This document shows positions 31,463 through 39,323 of a stretch of DNA of 41,211 bases, one piece after another. Location: assembly GCA_035295845.1 (NCBI GenBank), contig DATGIF010000005.1, positions 1 to 41,211 of the forward strand, read 5' to 3'. Below the pieces are notes generated by a model. That model saw nothing but the letters and a program-made list of their open reading frames with translations. It made no database searches and had not been told where the DNA came from. The stretch comes from Palsa-892 sp035295845. GTDB lineage: Bacteria > Pseudomonadota > Alphaproteobacteria > Rhizobiales > Xanthobacteraceae. Positions within the stretch are counted from its first letter, which is position 1, and every line of letters begins with the position of its first letter. The position numbers and the translations under genes were made by a program.

Positions 31463-32317
31463 ATGCTTGAACGGATGCGTCTCGCGATTTCAACGCTCGC
31501 ACTGGTGATCTTGGGCGCGGGCGCCGCGCAAAGCGGCACGCCGGGGCAGCCTTCGCCGTGGGAAATGAATTTCCAGCCGGCAGCGACCCCGATCATGGAG
31601 TTCATCGAGCAGTTTCATTTCTGGCTTCTCATCATCATCACCGCAATCATGGCGTTTGTGACGATCCTGCTCCTCTACGTCATGATCCGCTTCAATGCGA
31701 AATCCAATCCCAAGCCCTCGAAGGTCACGCACAATACGCTGCTCGAGGTGCTGTGGACCGTGATTCCGGTCGTTATCCTCGTCGGCATCGCGATCCCTTC
31801 GTTCCGGCTGCTCTATGACCAGCTTATACTGCCGGCCGGCGACCTCACCGTGAAGGCGACGGGCACGGCGCAATGGACCTGGACCTACACCTATCCCGAT
31901 AATGGCGGCTTCAGTTTCGATTCGAACATGTTGCAGGACAACGAATTGAAGCCCGGCCAGCCGCGGCTTCTCGCCGTCGACAACGAGCTCGTGGTGCCGG
32001 TGAACAAGATCATCCGCGTGCAGGTCACCGGCGAAGGCATCATCCATTCGTTCTCGGTGCCGTCCTTCGGCATCAAGATCGACGCGGTGCCCGGACGCCT
32101 GAACGAAACCTGGTTCAAGACGGAGCGTGAAGGCATTTACTACGGCCAGTGCTCGCAGCTTTGCGGCCGCAACCACGCCTACATGCCGATCGCGGTGCGC
32201 GTGGTGAGCGAGCAGGACTTCGCCGCGTGGCTCGATGCCGCCAAGAAGAAATATTCCTCGGTGCCGGGTGTGAGCCCGGCGCTTACCGCGTCGGCCGCCG
32301 CGCCGGTGCGCCAGTAA
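31463..32317 (+). CDS. ctaC: cytochrome c oxidase subunit II
   Basis: A 284-residue subunit II (CoxB) of the aa3-type oxidase. It takes electrons from cytochrome c through the CuA centre on the periplasmic side. A signal-like helix (residues 5-22) and two transmembrane helices (about 52-75 and 93-114) precede the cupredoxin domain. CuA ligands visible are His195, Cys230, Cys234, His238 and Met241. Residue 232, between the two Cys, is Gln, where the family nearly always has Glu. WTWTYTYPD is the electron-entry Trp cluster. The ATG at 31463 has AGGAAGG six bases upstream. ctaD starts 17 bp after the stop. Confidence 0.95.
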   Translation: MLERMRLAISTLALVILGAGAAQSGTPGQPSPWEMNFQPAATPIMEFIEQFHFWLLIIITAIMAFVTILLLYVMIRFNAKSNPKPSKVTHNTLLEVLWTVIPVVILVGIAIPSFRLLYDQLILPAGDLTVKATGTAQWTWTYTYPDNGGFSFDSNMLQDNELKPGQPRLLAVDNELVVPVNKIIRVQVTGEGIIHSFSVPSFGIKIDAVPGRLNETWFKTEREGIYYGQCSQLCGRNHAYMPIAVRVVSEQDFAAWLDAAKKKYSSVPGVSPALTASAAAPVRQ

Positions 32318-32334
32318 ATCGCGCGAGGTAGGTC

Positions 32335-33932
32335 ATGGCTCACGCTGAAGCACACGCCGAACATCACAATCCGACCGGCCTCCGGCGCTGGCTGTTCTCC
32401 ACCAACCACAAGGACATCGGCACGCTTTATCTCACGGAAGCAATCCTCGCCGGCGTGATCGGCGGCATTCTTTCGGCGGTCATTCGCGCCGAGCTCGCCG
32501 AGCCCGGCATCCAGATCTTCCACAACGCGCACCAGTATAACGCCTTCGCCACCGCCCACGGCGTCATCATGATCTTCTTCATGATCATGCCGGCGTTGAT
32601 CGGCGGTTTCGGCAATTGGTTCGTGCCGCTGATGATCGGCGCGCCCGACATGGCCTTCCCGCGCTTGAACAACATTTCGTTCTGGTTCCTGGCGTCGGCG
32701 CTCATTCTGTTGCTGACCTCGATGTTCGTTCCCGACACCTCCGAAGGGACGGGGTTCGGCGGCGGCTGGACGATCTATCCGCCGCTTTCGTCGAAGGCGG
32801 GCGCGCCGGGTCCGGCGATGGACCTCGTGATCTTCGCGCTGCATCTTGCCGGCGCCTCGTCGATCCTCGGCGCGATCAATTTCATCACCACGATCTTCAA
32901 CATGCGGGCGCCCGGCATGACGCTGCACAAGATGCCGCTGTTCGTATGGTCGATCCTGGTGACCGCGTTCCTGCTGCTCTTGGCGCTGCCGGTTCTCGCC
33001 GGGGCGATCACGATGCTGCTCACCGACCGCAACTTCGGCACCACCTTCTTCGACCCGCAGGGCGGCGGCGACCCGATCCTCTTCCAGCACCTGTTCTGGT
33101 TCTTCGGCCATCCGGAGGTTTACATCCTGGTGCTGCCCGCCTTCGGCGTCGTCAGCCAGGTGATTTCGACCTTCTCGAAGAAGCCGGTGTTCGGCTATCT
33201 CGGCATGGCCTACGCCATGGTCGCGATCGGCGGCATCGGTTTCGTGGTGTGGGCGCATCACATGTACACGGTCGGCATGAGCTTCACGGCGCAGGCCTAC
33301 TTCATGGTCGCGACCATGGTGATCGCGGTGCCGACCGGCATCAAGGTGTTCTCGTGGATCGCCACCATGTGGGGCGGCTCGATCAGTTCCGCACGCCGAT
33401 GTTGTGGGCGATCGGTTTTGTCTTCCTGTTCACGCTCGGCGGCGTCACCGGCGTCGTGCTCTCGAACACGGGCGTCGATCGCTCGCTGCACGACACCTAC
33501 TACGTGATCGCGCACTTCCACTACACCATGTCGCTCGGCGCCACCTTCGGCATTTTCTGCGCCTGGTATTACTGGTTCCCGAAAATGACCGGCTACCTTT
33601 ATTCCGAATTCCTCGGGAAGCTGCACTTCTGGCTCACCTTTATCGGCGTGAACCTGGTTTTCTTCCCACAGCACTTTCTCGGCCTGTCGGGAATGCCGCG
33701 CCGCTACATCGACTACCCGGAAGCCTTCGCGGGCTGGAATAAGGTCTCCTCCTTCGGCGCGCTGATCTCGACGATCGGCCTCGTCGTCTTCCTCATCACG
33801 ATCGCCGAGGCCTTCGCCCGCAAGCGCAAGGCCGCCGACAATCCGTGGGGCGCGGGCGCGACCACGCTCGAATGGACGCTGCCTTCGCCGCCGCCGTTCC
33901 ACACCTTCGAGACGCTGCCGCGGATCAAGTGA
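32335..33932 (+). pseudogene. ctaD: cytochrome c oxidase subunit I, interrupted by a one-base frameshift
   Basis: Subunit I of the aa3 oxidase, the heme a, heme a3 and CuB catalytic core. The first 350 residues (32335-33384) are normal: His75 (heme a), Asp105, His259, Tyr263, His308, His309 (CuB) and Lys337 are in place. After TMWGGSI the frame fails and would run into 40 foreign residues ending at 33507. One frame back, from 33384, the family sequence resumes as QFRTPMLWAIGFVF and continues to 33932 with His394 and His396 (heme a3 and heme a). Joined, the protein would be 532 residues, the normal length. Restoring one C (ATC CAG) heals it. Most likely a sequence or assembly error; as written, the gene cannot make a working enzyme. 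Confidence 0.93.
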
Positions 33933-33933
33933 G

Positions 33934-34848
33934 ATGAGCGCGACGGGCACGGCGCGCCCGGCCGAGGCGCTCGCAGGCTTTGCCGAAGTCGGAGATTATG
34001 TAGCGCTGCTCAAGCCGCGGGTGATGTCGCTCGTGGTGTTCACGGCGCTTGTCGGCCTCGTGCGGGCGCATGGCGGCGTTCATCCGGTGGTCGGCTTTGC
34101 GGCGCTGCTCGCGATCGCGATCGGCGCCGGCGCCGCGGGCGCCCTCAACATGTGGTGGGACGCCGATATCGACGCGAAGATGGCGCGCACCGCCAACCGT
34201 CCCATTCCGGCGGGACGCATCGAGCCGGGCGAAGCGCTTGCCTTCGGCGTGGCGCTTTCGGTGGCTTCCGTCGCGATGCTCGGCCTCTTCGCCAACTGGC
34301 TCGCGGCCGGCTTGCTCGCCTTCACGATTTTCTTCTACGCCGTCATCTACACGATGGGCCTCAAGCGCTTTACCGCGCAGAACATCGTCATCGGCGGCGC
34401 CGCCGGCGCCTTTCCGCCGATGATCGGCTGGGCCGCGGCCACGGCTTCAATCGGGCTCGAAAGCGTCTTGTTGTTTCTCATCATATTCTTCTGGACGCCG
34501 CCGCATTTCTGGGCGCTCGCGCTTTTGCGCAAGAAGGAATATGCGCGGGCCGGCGTTCCGATGCTGCCCGTGGTCGCGGGCGAGGATGAAACCCGGCGGC
34601 AAATTCTCGTCTATTCCGCAGTTGTCGCGACCGCCGGCGTCACGCCCGCCTTGTTTGGTTTCGCCGGGCTGATTTACGGCGCGCTTTCGGCGTTTCTCGG
34701 GGTTTTGTTCGTGGCGCTCGCGATCGAGGTTTGGCGCAAACGCCGCGGCGCGGCCGCGCAATCGGCGGCGCGCCGGCTCTTTGCCTTTTCGGTGCTCTAT
34801 CTTTTTCTCCTGTTCGCCGTTCTTCTCGTCGAGGGAATGAGAGGATGA
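33934..34848 (+). CDS. ctaB: protoheme IX farnesyltransferase
   Basis: A 304-residue membrane prenyltransferase that makes heme O from heme B for the oxidase. The family motif ALNMWWDADIDAKMARTANRPIPAGRI contains the first Asp-rich site, and YTMGLKRFTAQNIVIGGAAGAFPPMIGWAA follows. FWTPPHFWALAL is the third hallmark. Eight to nine hydrophobic helices are visible. The ATG at 33934 begins one base after the ctaD stop, and the gene end overlaps the coxF start. Length is normal. Confidence 0.96.
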   Translation: MSATGTARPAEALAGFAEVGDYVALLKPRVMSLVVFTALVGLVRAHGGVHPVVGFAALLAIAIGAGAAGALNMWWDADIDAKMARTANRPIPAGRIEPGEALAFGVALSVASVAMLGLFANWLAAGLLAFTIFFYAVIYTMGLKRFTAQNIVIGGAAGAFPPMIGWAAATASIGLESVLLFLIIFFWTPPHFWALALLRKKEYARAGVPMLPVVAGEDETRRQILVYSAVVATAGVTPALFGFAGLIYGALSAFLGVLFVALAIEVWRKRRGAAAQSAARRLFAFSVLYLFLLFAVLLVEGMRG

Positions 34849-35018
34849 TGATGGCCGCGCGGCACAAGCAAAAAGGCATCGTGCTTACCGCCGAACAACG
34901 CCGCCGCCGGCGCGCGCGCTCGATTGCGCTGGCGCTTGTGCTCGCGGGCTTTGCGCTCCTCTTCTACGCCGTCACCATCGTGAAGCTCGGCCCGCAAATC
35001 CTGAACCGCCCGATTTGA
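34845..35018 (+). CDS. CoxF-like small membrane protein of the oxidase operon
   Basis: A 57-residue protein, MMMAARHKQKGIVLTAEQRR followed by a basic run and one transmembrane helix (about residues 27-48, IALALVLAGFALLFYAVTIV), ending KLGPQILNRPI. Small proteins of this form sit between ctaB and ctaG in alphaproteobacteria and are called CoxF or oxidase assembly protein in annotations. Function is not settled. Three ATG codons in a row (34845, 34848, 34851) leave the exact start open; the first overlaps the ctaB stop. ctaG begins 4 bp later. Confidence 0.8.
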   Translation: MMMAARHKQKGIVLTAEQRRRRRARSIALALVLAGFALLFYAVTIVKLGPQILNRPI

Positions 35019-35022
35019 CGCC

Positions 35023-35616
35023 ATGGCCTCCGCCCGCAAATGGGATCTTGCCCGCCGTCACCGCACCGTGGCGCTCGCCTGCGCCGTCTTCGTCGCAGCG
35101 ATGGTCGGCGTCGCCTACGCCTCGGTGCCGCTCTACAACTGGTTCTGCCGCACCACGGGCTTCGGCGGCACTCCGCTCGTCGCCAAGGAAGCGCCGGCCG
35201 CGCCGATTGCGCGCCGGATCACGGTGCGCTTCGACGGCAATGTCGCGGGCGGTCTGCCCTGGACCTTCGCGCCGGAGAAGAACGAGATCGAGCTTGCGAT
35301 CGGCGAAACCGTGCTCGTCCATTACGCCGCTAAATCGCTTTCCGCCGGCGAAACCGTGGGGATTGCCTCCTACAACATCTCGCCGCCGGAAGCCGCGAGC
35401 TACTTCGACAAGATCCAGTGCTTCTGCTTCACCGATCAGAAGCTCTCGCCGGGCGAAGAGGTCGACATGCCGGTCGTTTTCTTCATCGACCCCGCCATCG
35501 ACCAGGACGCGGAGTTCAAATCGCTCGGCACGATTACCTTGTCCTACACCTTCTTTCCTTCGAAACGGGCGCCCGATCCGCTGGCCGCCGCCGGCGACGC
35601 GACCCGGGTGAGGTAG
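35023..35616 (+). CDS. ctaG: cytochrome c oxidase assembly protein CtaG (Cox11)
   Basis: A 197-residue copper chaperone that delivers copper to CuB of subunit I. One N-terminal transmembrane helix (about residues 15-34) is followed by SVPLYNWFCRTTGFGGT with Cys42. The periplasmic beta domain carries the copper motif CFCF (Cys133, Cys135) in FDKIQCFCFTDQ. MPVVFFIDPAID and ITLSYTFFP are the other family blocks. It lies between coxF and ctaE; an 80-bp gap separates it from ctaE. Confidence 0.96.
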   Translation: MASARKWDLARRHRTVALACAVFVAAMVGVAYASVPLYNWFCRTTGFGGTPLVAKEAPAAPIARRITVRFDGNVAGGLPWTFAPEKNEIELAIGETVLVHYAAKSLSAGETVGIASYNISPPEAASYFDKIQCFCFTDQKLSPGEEVDMPVVFFIDPAIDQDAEFKSLGTITLSYTFFPSKRAPDPLAAAGDATRVR

Positions 35617-35696
35617 ACCAATCGCGGACTTGCGGCGCGGCGTCCGCCGTGCTGTTGAGAGGACCACCGAGACGGAATTTTACGGAGACCGGGGAA

Positions 35697-36557
35697 ATGG
35701 CCGACGCGCACGCGAAACAACACGACTATCATCTCGTCGATCCGTCGCCCTGGCCGATTATCGGCGCCGGCTCCGCGCTCATGATCACCATGGGCGGCGT
35801 CTACTGGTTTCGCGGCGGCACGCCGCTGATCTCGATTGCCGGCATTCTCGGCATCATCTACGTGATGATCGCTTGGTGGCGCGACGTCGTCAACGAAGCC
35901 CAATACAAGGGCGACCATACCGCGGTCGTTCAATTGCATCTCCGCTACGGCATGATCCTCTTCATCGCCTCGGAGGTGATGTTCTTCGTCGCCTGGTTCT
36001 GGGCCTATTTCGACGTGGCGCTGTTTCCCGCTTCGCACGAAGAATACATGCGCACGGAATTGCTCGGCGGCCATTGGCCGCCGGTGCCGACCGCCGACGA
36101 CCGCTTCAAGTCGACCTTCGATCCCTGGCACCTGCCGCTTCTGAATACGCTGATCCTGCTCACCTCCGGCACCACGGTGACCTGGGCGCATCACGCCTTG
36201 ATCGAGGACGATCGCAAAGGTCTGATCCAGGGCCTGTGGCTGACGATTTTCCTCGGCGTCTGCTTCACCTGCGTGCAGGCCTTTGAATATTCGCACGCCG
36301 CCTTCACCTATGCCGGCCACATTTACGGCTCGACCTTCTTCATGGCGACGGGCTTTCACGGCGCGCATGTGATCATCGGCACGATTTTTCTTTCGGTGTG
36401 CCTGTTGCGCGCCTATCTCGGCCACTTCACGCCGAAGCAGCATTTCGGCTTCGAGGCCGCCGCCTGGTACTGGCACTTCGTCGACGTGGTGTGGCTGTTC
36501 CTGTTCACCTTCATCTATGTGTGGGGGGCGGGGACGCCGATGGAGCATGGCGGCTGA
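35697..36557 (+). CDS. ctaE: cytochrome c oxidase subunit III
   Basis: A 286-residue subunit III (CoxC) with seven expected transmembrane helices. It starts MADAHAKQHDYHLVDPSPWP, a typical alphaproteobacterial N-terminus. QLHLRYGMILFIASEVMFFVAWFWAYF contains the conserved Glu, and FMATGFHGAHVIIGTIFL and HFGFEAAAWYWHFVDVVWLFLF follow. The subunit stabilises subunit I and proton entry at the D path. The ATG at 35697 is supported by GGAG nine bases upstream and by the conserved start; the open frame continues upstream without similarity. DUF983 follows with an overlap or a short gap. Confidence 0.96.
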   Translation: MADAHAKQHDYHLVDPSPWPIIGAGSALMITMGGVYWFRGGTPLISIAGILGIIYVMIAWWRDVVNEAQYKGDHTAVVQLHLRYGMILFIASEVMFFVAWFWAYFDVALFPASHEEYMRTELLGGHWPPVPTADDRFKSTFDPWHLPLLNTLILLTSGTTVTWAHHALIEDDRKGLIQGLWLTIFLGVCFTCVQAFEYSHAAFTYAGHIYGSTFFMATGFHGAHVIIGTIFLSVCLLRAYLGHFTPKQHFGFEAAAWYWHFVDVVWLFLFTFIYVWGAGTPMEHGG

Positions 36558-36964
36558 GTAAGGTCTCGCGCCCGCGCAAAATTTCGAGCGGCGGCGACCC
36601 GCAGGTTTCGCCTTATCTCGCAGGCGTGATGTGCCGCTGTCCGCGCTGCGGGCGCGGCAAGCTGTTCAACGGTTTCCTCGACCTCGCGCCGGCCTGCGGC
36701 AACTGCGGCCTCGACTACGGCTTCGCCGACGCCGGCGACGGGCCGGCGGTGTTCGTGATCCTGATCGCCGGATTTTTGATCGTCGGCGCCGCCGTCATCG
36801 TCGAATTCCTCTTTCGGCCGCCCTATTGGGTGCATGCGGTCTTGTGGATTCCGCTGACGCTCCTCGTCACGCTCGGGCTGCTGCGGCCGCTGAAGGGCCT
36901 TCTCGTCGCTTTGCAGTTTCATCATAAGGCCGCGGAGGGCCGGCTCGACCGGGACAAGCGGTGA
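36521..36964 (+). CDS. DUF983 zinc-ribbon membrane protein
   Basis: A protein of the DUF983 family, common after ctaE in alphaproteobacteria. CRCPRCGRGKLFNGFLDLAPACGNCGLDYGFADAGDG holds two CxxC pairs, as in a zinc ribbon. Two transmembrane helices follow (FVILIAGFLIVGAAVIVEFLF and WVHAVLWIPLTLLVTLGLL), then RPLKGLLVALQFHHKAAEGRL. The start is uncertain: GTG at 36521 lies inside ctaE, and GTG 36626 or ATG 36629 would remove conserved-looking upstream residues. The stop overlaps the SURF1 start by four bases. Position suggests a role in oxidase assembly or metal handling; this is inference. Confidence 0.8.
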   Translation: MGGGDADGAWRLSKVSRPRKISSGGDPQVSPYLAGVMCRCPRCGRGKLFNGFLDLAPACGNCGLDYGFADAGDGPAVFVILIAGFLIVGAAVIVEFLFRPPYWVHAVLWIPLTLLVTLGLLRPLKGLLVALQFHHKAAEGRLDRDKR

Positions 36965-37734
36965 GGCGCGCGCGTTCGCGATCGTTGATCGTGCCCGTTT
37001 TATTCACGCTCGCGGGCGTCGCCATGCTCGTCGCGCTCGGCGTCTGGCAATTGCACCGGCTCGCCTGGAAGGAAGCGCTGATCGCGCGCGTCGCCGCGCG
37101 GACCGAGGCGCCTGCCGTTCCCGCGCCGGCCGAGGCCGATTGGCCGCACGTGACGGCGGAGCGCGATGAATATCGCCGCGTGACGGTGACCGGCACGTTT
37201 CGCCATGATCGCGAGGCGCTTTGTTACGCGTTGCTCTCCGATGCCAGGGGAAAATTCTCCGGCCCCGGCTATTGGGTGCTGACGCCGCTGCAGTTGGCCG
37301 GCGGCGCGACGGTGCTCGTCGATCGCGGCTTCGTGCCGCTCGAACGGGCGGACGCGGCAACGCGGCGAGAAGGTCAGGCGGCGGGGACGGTGACCGTCAC
37401 CGGTCTTTTGCGCCTGCCCGAAGGCCGTTCGTGGTTCACGCCCGCCGACGATCCGTCGCGCGGCATCTTTCAGGAACGCGACCCGGCGGCGATCGCGAAG
37501 GCCTACGGGCTTTTACGCGCGGCACCCTTCTTCATCGATGCGGACGCGGCGCCCAATCCCGGCGGGCTGCCGCAAGGCGGCGAGACGCGGCTCGTCTTTC
37601 CGAACAATCATCTGAGCTATGCGATCACCTGGTTCGGTCTCGCTTTGGCTTTAATCGCGGTTTTTATCGCCTTTGTGCTGAAACAAACCCGCGGGCCGCA
37701 GGCGCGCTTGAATCGCGGGAAGGCGGCGCGCTAG
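36961..37734 (+). CDS. SURF1 family cytochrome oxidase assembly protein
   Basis: A 257-residue protein with a transmembrane helix at each end (about residues 9-28 and 222-243), a periplasmic domain between them, and family motifs LGVWQLHRLAWKEALI, GPGYWVLTPL, LVDRGFVP and NNHLSYAITWFGLALALIAVF. SURF1 helps place heme a in subunit I. GTG at 36961 overlaps the DUF983 stop. The TAG stop is part of the CTAG that begins the composite repeat at 37731, so the repeat may have supplied the present stop codon. Length is normal, which limits how much could have been lost. Confidence 0.93.
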   Translation: MRRARSRSLIVPVLFTLAGVAMLVALGVWQLHRLAWKEALIARVAARTEAPAVPAPAEADWPHVTAERDEYRRVTVTGTFRHDREALCYALLSDARGKFSGPGYWVLTPLQLAGGATVLVDRGFVPLERADAATRREGQAAGTVTVTGLLRLPEGRSWFTPADDPSRGIFQERDPAAIAKAYGLLRAAPFFIDADAAPNPGGLPQGGETRLVFPNNHLSYAITWFGLALALIAVFIAFVLKQTRGPQARLNRGKAAR

Positions 37735-37896
37735 TGTCCCGATTCCGAAGTTCGTAAGTCCTGGCGGCATGCTCTCATACGAACTTCGGAATCATAGGGA
37801 CGCTGGCAACTCTATGATCCTGGTGCCCCTTTGAACCCGAAGTTCGCAACCACCCTTGCGGCACGGCTTGTGCGAACTTCGGGTTCGGGGCACTAG
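37731..37896. repeat. composite element with two large hairpins and CTAG ends
   Basis: Hairpin 1 has 16-bp perfect arms at 37741-37756 and 37778-37793, extended by GTCCC/GGGAC past a three-base bulge. Hairpin 2 has 16-bp arms at 37833-37848 and 37871-37886, extended by TGGTGCCCC/GGGGCACTA, also past a three-base bulge. Both share the core CCGAAGTTCG. The outer ends of the pair are 26-bp inverted repeats (22 of 26 equal), each starting CTAGTG. At the centre, ATCATAG (37791-37797) pairs with CTATGAT (37812-37818). The element fills almost the whole SURF1-thrC gap. The form fits a REP-type doublet or a MITE; no transposase is present. Confidence 0.8.
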
Positions 37897-37919
37897 GTTG
37901 CGTGCGAAAGGAAAATTCC

Positions 37920-39323
37920 TTGCGCTACATCTCGACCCGCGGCGAAGCGCCTTCCGTCTCTTTCACCGACGCGCTCCTGATCGGGCTCGCGCGCGACGGC
38001 GGCCTCTATGTGCCGGAAAGCTCGCCGCAAATTTCCGCCCAGACCATCGCCGGCTTCAAGGGCAAGGCTTACGCCGATGTGGCGGTCGAGGTCATCAGCC
38101 CGTTCATCGGCGGCGCGATTTCAAACGCTGAACTTTCGCGCATGGCGCGCGAAGCCTACGCGGCCTTCGATCATCCGGCGGTGGCGCCGCTGCATGCGTT
38201 GAAATCCGGCGAATATCTCCTGGAGCTCTTTCACGGCCCGACGCTCGCCTTCAAGGACGTGGCGATGCAATTGCTCGCGCGCCTGATGGATCACGTGCTC
38301 GCCGAGCGCGGCGAGCGCGCGACCATCGTCGGCGCGACCTCCGGCGACACCGGCGGCGCCGCGATCGAGGCGTTTCGCGGCCGCGAGCGGGCCGATGTGA
38401 TCATCCTGTTTCCGAATGGCCGCGTCTCCGACGTGCAGCGCCGGATGATGACCACGCTCCCCGACCGCAACGTCCACGCGGTCGCCATCAACGGCACCTT
38501 CGATGATTGCCAGGCGATCGTGAAAGGCCTGTTCGCCGATCATCGCTTCCGCGATCGCGTGAAGCTCTCGGGCGTGAACTCGATCAACTGGGGGCGGATC
38601 GTCGCGCAGATCGTCTATTACTTCACCGCCGCGGCGGCGCTCGGCGGACGGGAGAAAATCTCCTTCGTCGTGCCCACCGGTAATTTCGGCGACATTTTCG
38701 CGGGCTATACCGCCAGGCGCATGGGCCTTCCCATGGAGCGGCTGGTGATCGCGACCAATGTCAACGACATCCTCGCGCGCACGCTCGCGTCAGGCTGCTA
38801 CGAAGTGAAGAAGGTGATCGCGACCGAATCGCCGGCCATGGACATTCAGGTCTCGTCGAATTTCGAGCGGCTTCTGTTCGATGCCTACGGCCGCGACGCC
38901 GCGGCGATCCGCGCCCTCATGAGTAATCTCGCGTCGGCCGGCTCCCTGGAAATCGCGGCCGCGCCCCTCGCGGCGATCCGCGGCGTCTTCGATGCCGGCC
39001 GCGCCGACGAGGCGGAGACCCGCGAAACCATCCGCGCCGTCGATCGCGAAAACGGCTATCTCCTCGATCCGCACAGCGCCGTCGGCATCGCCGTCGCGCG
39101 CAAGCTTGCGCTCAAGCGCCCGTTCGTTTCGCTTGCGACCGCGCACCCGGCGAAATTTCCCGAGGCAGTCGCGGAGGCGACCGGCAAGCATCCCGCACTG
39201 CCCGCGCGCCTCGCCGATCTCGGCCGGCGCCAGGAGCGCTTCGAAATATTGCCCGCCGACCAGGCGGCGGTGGCGAAATTTGTCATGAAACATTCCCGCG
39301 TAGCCGAGGGAGCCGCCGCTTGA
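37920..39323 (+). CDS. thrC: threonine synthase
   Basis: A 467-residue PLP enzyme for the last step of threonine synthesis, acting on O-phosphohomoserine. The start MRYISTRGEAPSVSFTDALL is the family N-terminus. The PLP lysine is in LELFHGPTLAFKDVAMQ, and VGATSGDTGGAAIEAF and VPTGNFGDIFAGY bind the cofactor phosphate. TTG at 37920 is chosen over an in-frame GTG at 37902, because AAGGA ends seven bases before it and the conserved sequence begins there. The gene overlaps the M16 peptidase start by four bases. thrA and thrB are not in the window. Confidence 0.95.
   Translation: MRYISTRGEAPSVSFTDALLIGLARDGGLYVPESSPQISAQTIAGFKGKAYADVAVEVISPFIGGAISNAELSRMAREAYAAFDHPAVAPLHALKSGEYLLELFHGPTLAFKDVAMQLLARLMDHVLAERGERATIVGATSGDTGGAAIEAFRGRERADVIILFPNGRVSDVQRRMMTTLPDRNVHAVAINGTFDDCQAIVKGLFADHRFRDRVKLSGVNSINWGRIVAQIVYYFTAAAALGGREKISFVVPTGNFGDIFAGYTARRMGLPMERLVIATNVNDILARTLASGCYEVKKVIATESPAMDIQVSSNFERLLFDAYGRDAAAIRALMSNLASAGSLEIAAAPLAAIRGVFDAGRADEAETRETIRAVDRENGYLLDPHSAVGIAVARKLALKRPFVSLATAHPAKFPEAVAEATGKHPALPARLADLGRRQERFEILPADQAAVAKFVMKHSRVAEGAAA

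Noticed and set aside
33384..33507. Programmed -1 frameshifting in ctaD
   Set aside because: The bases before the shift (TCG ATC AGT) do not form a slippery heptamer, I noticed no stimulatory hairpin nearby, and subunit I is not known to use frameshifting.
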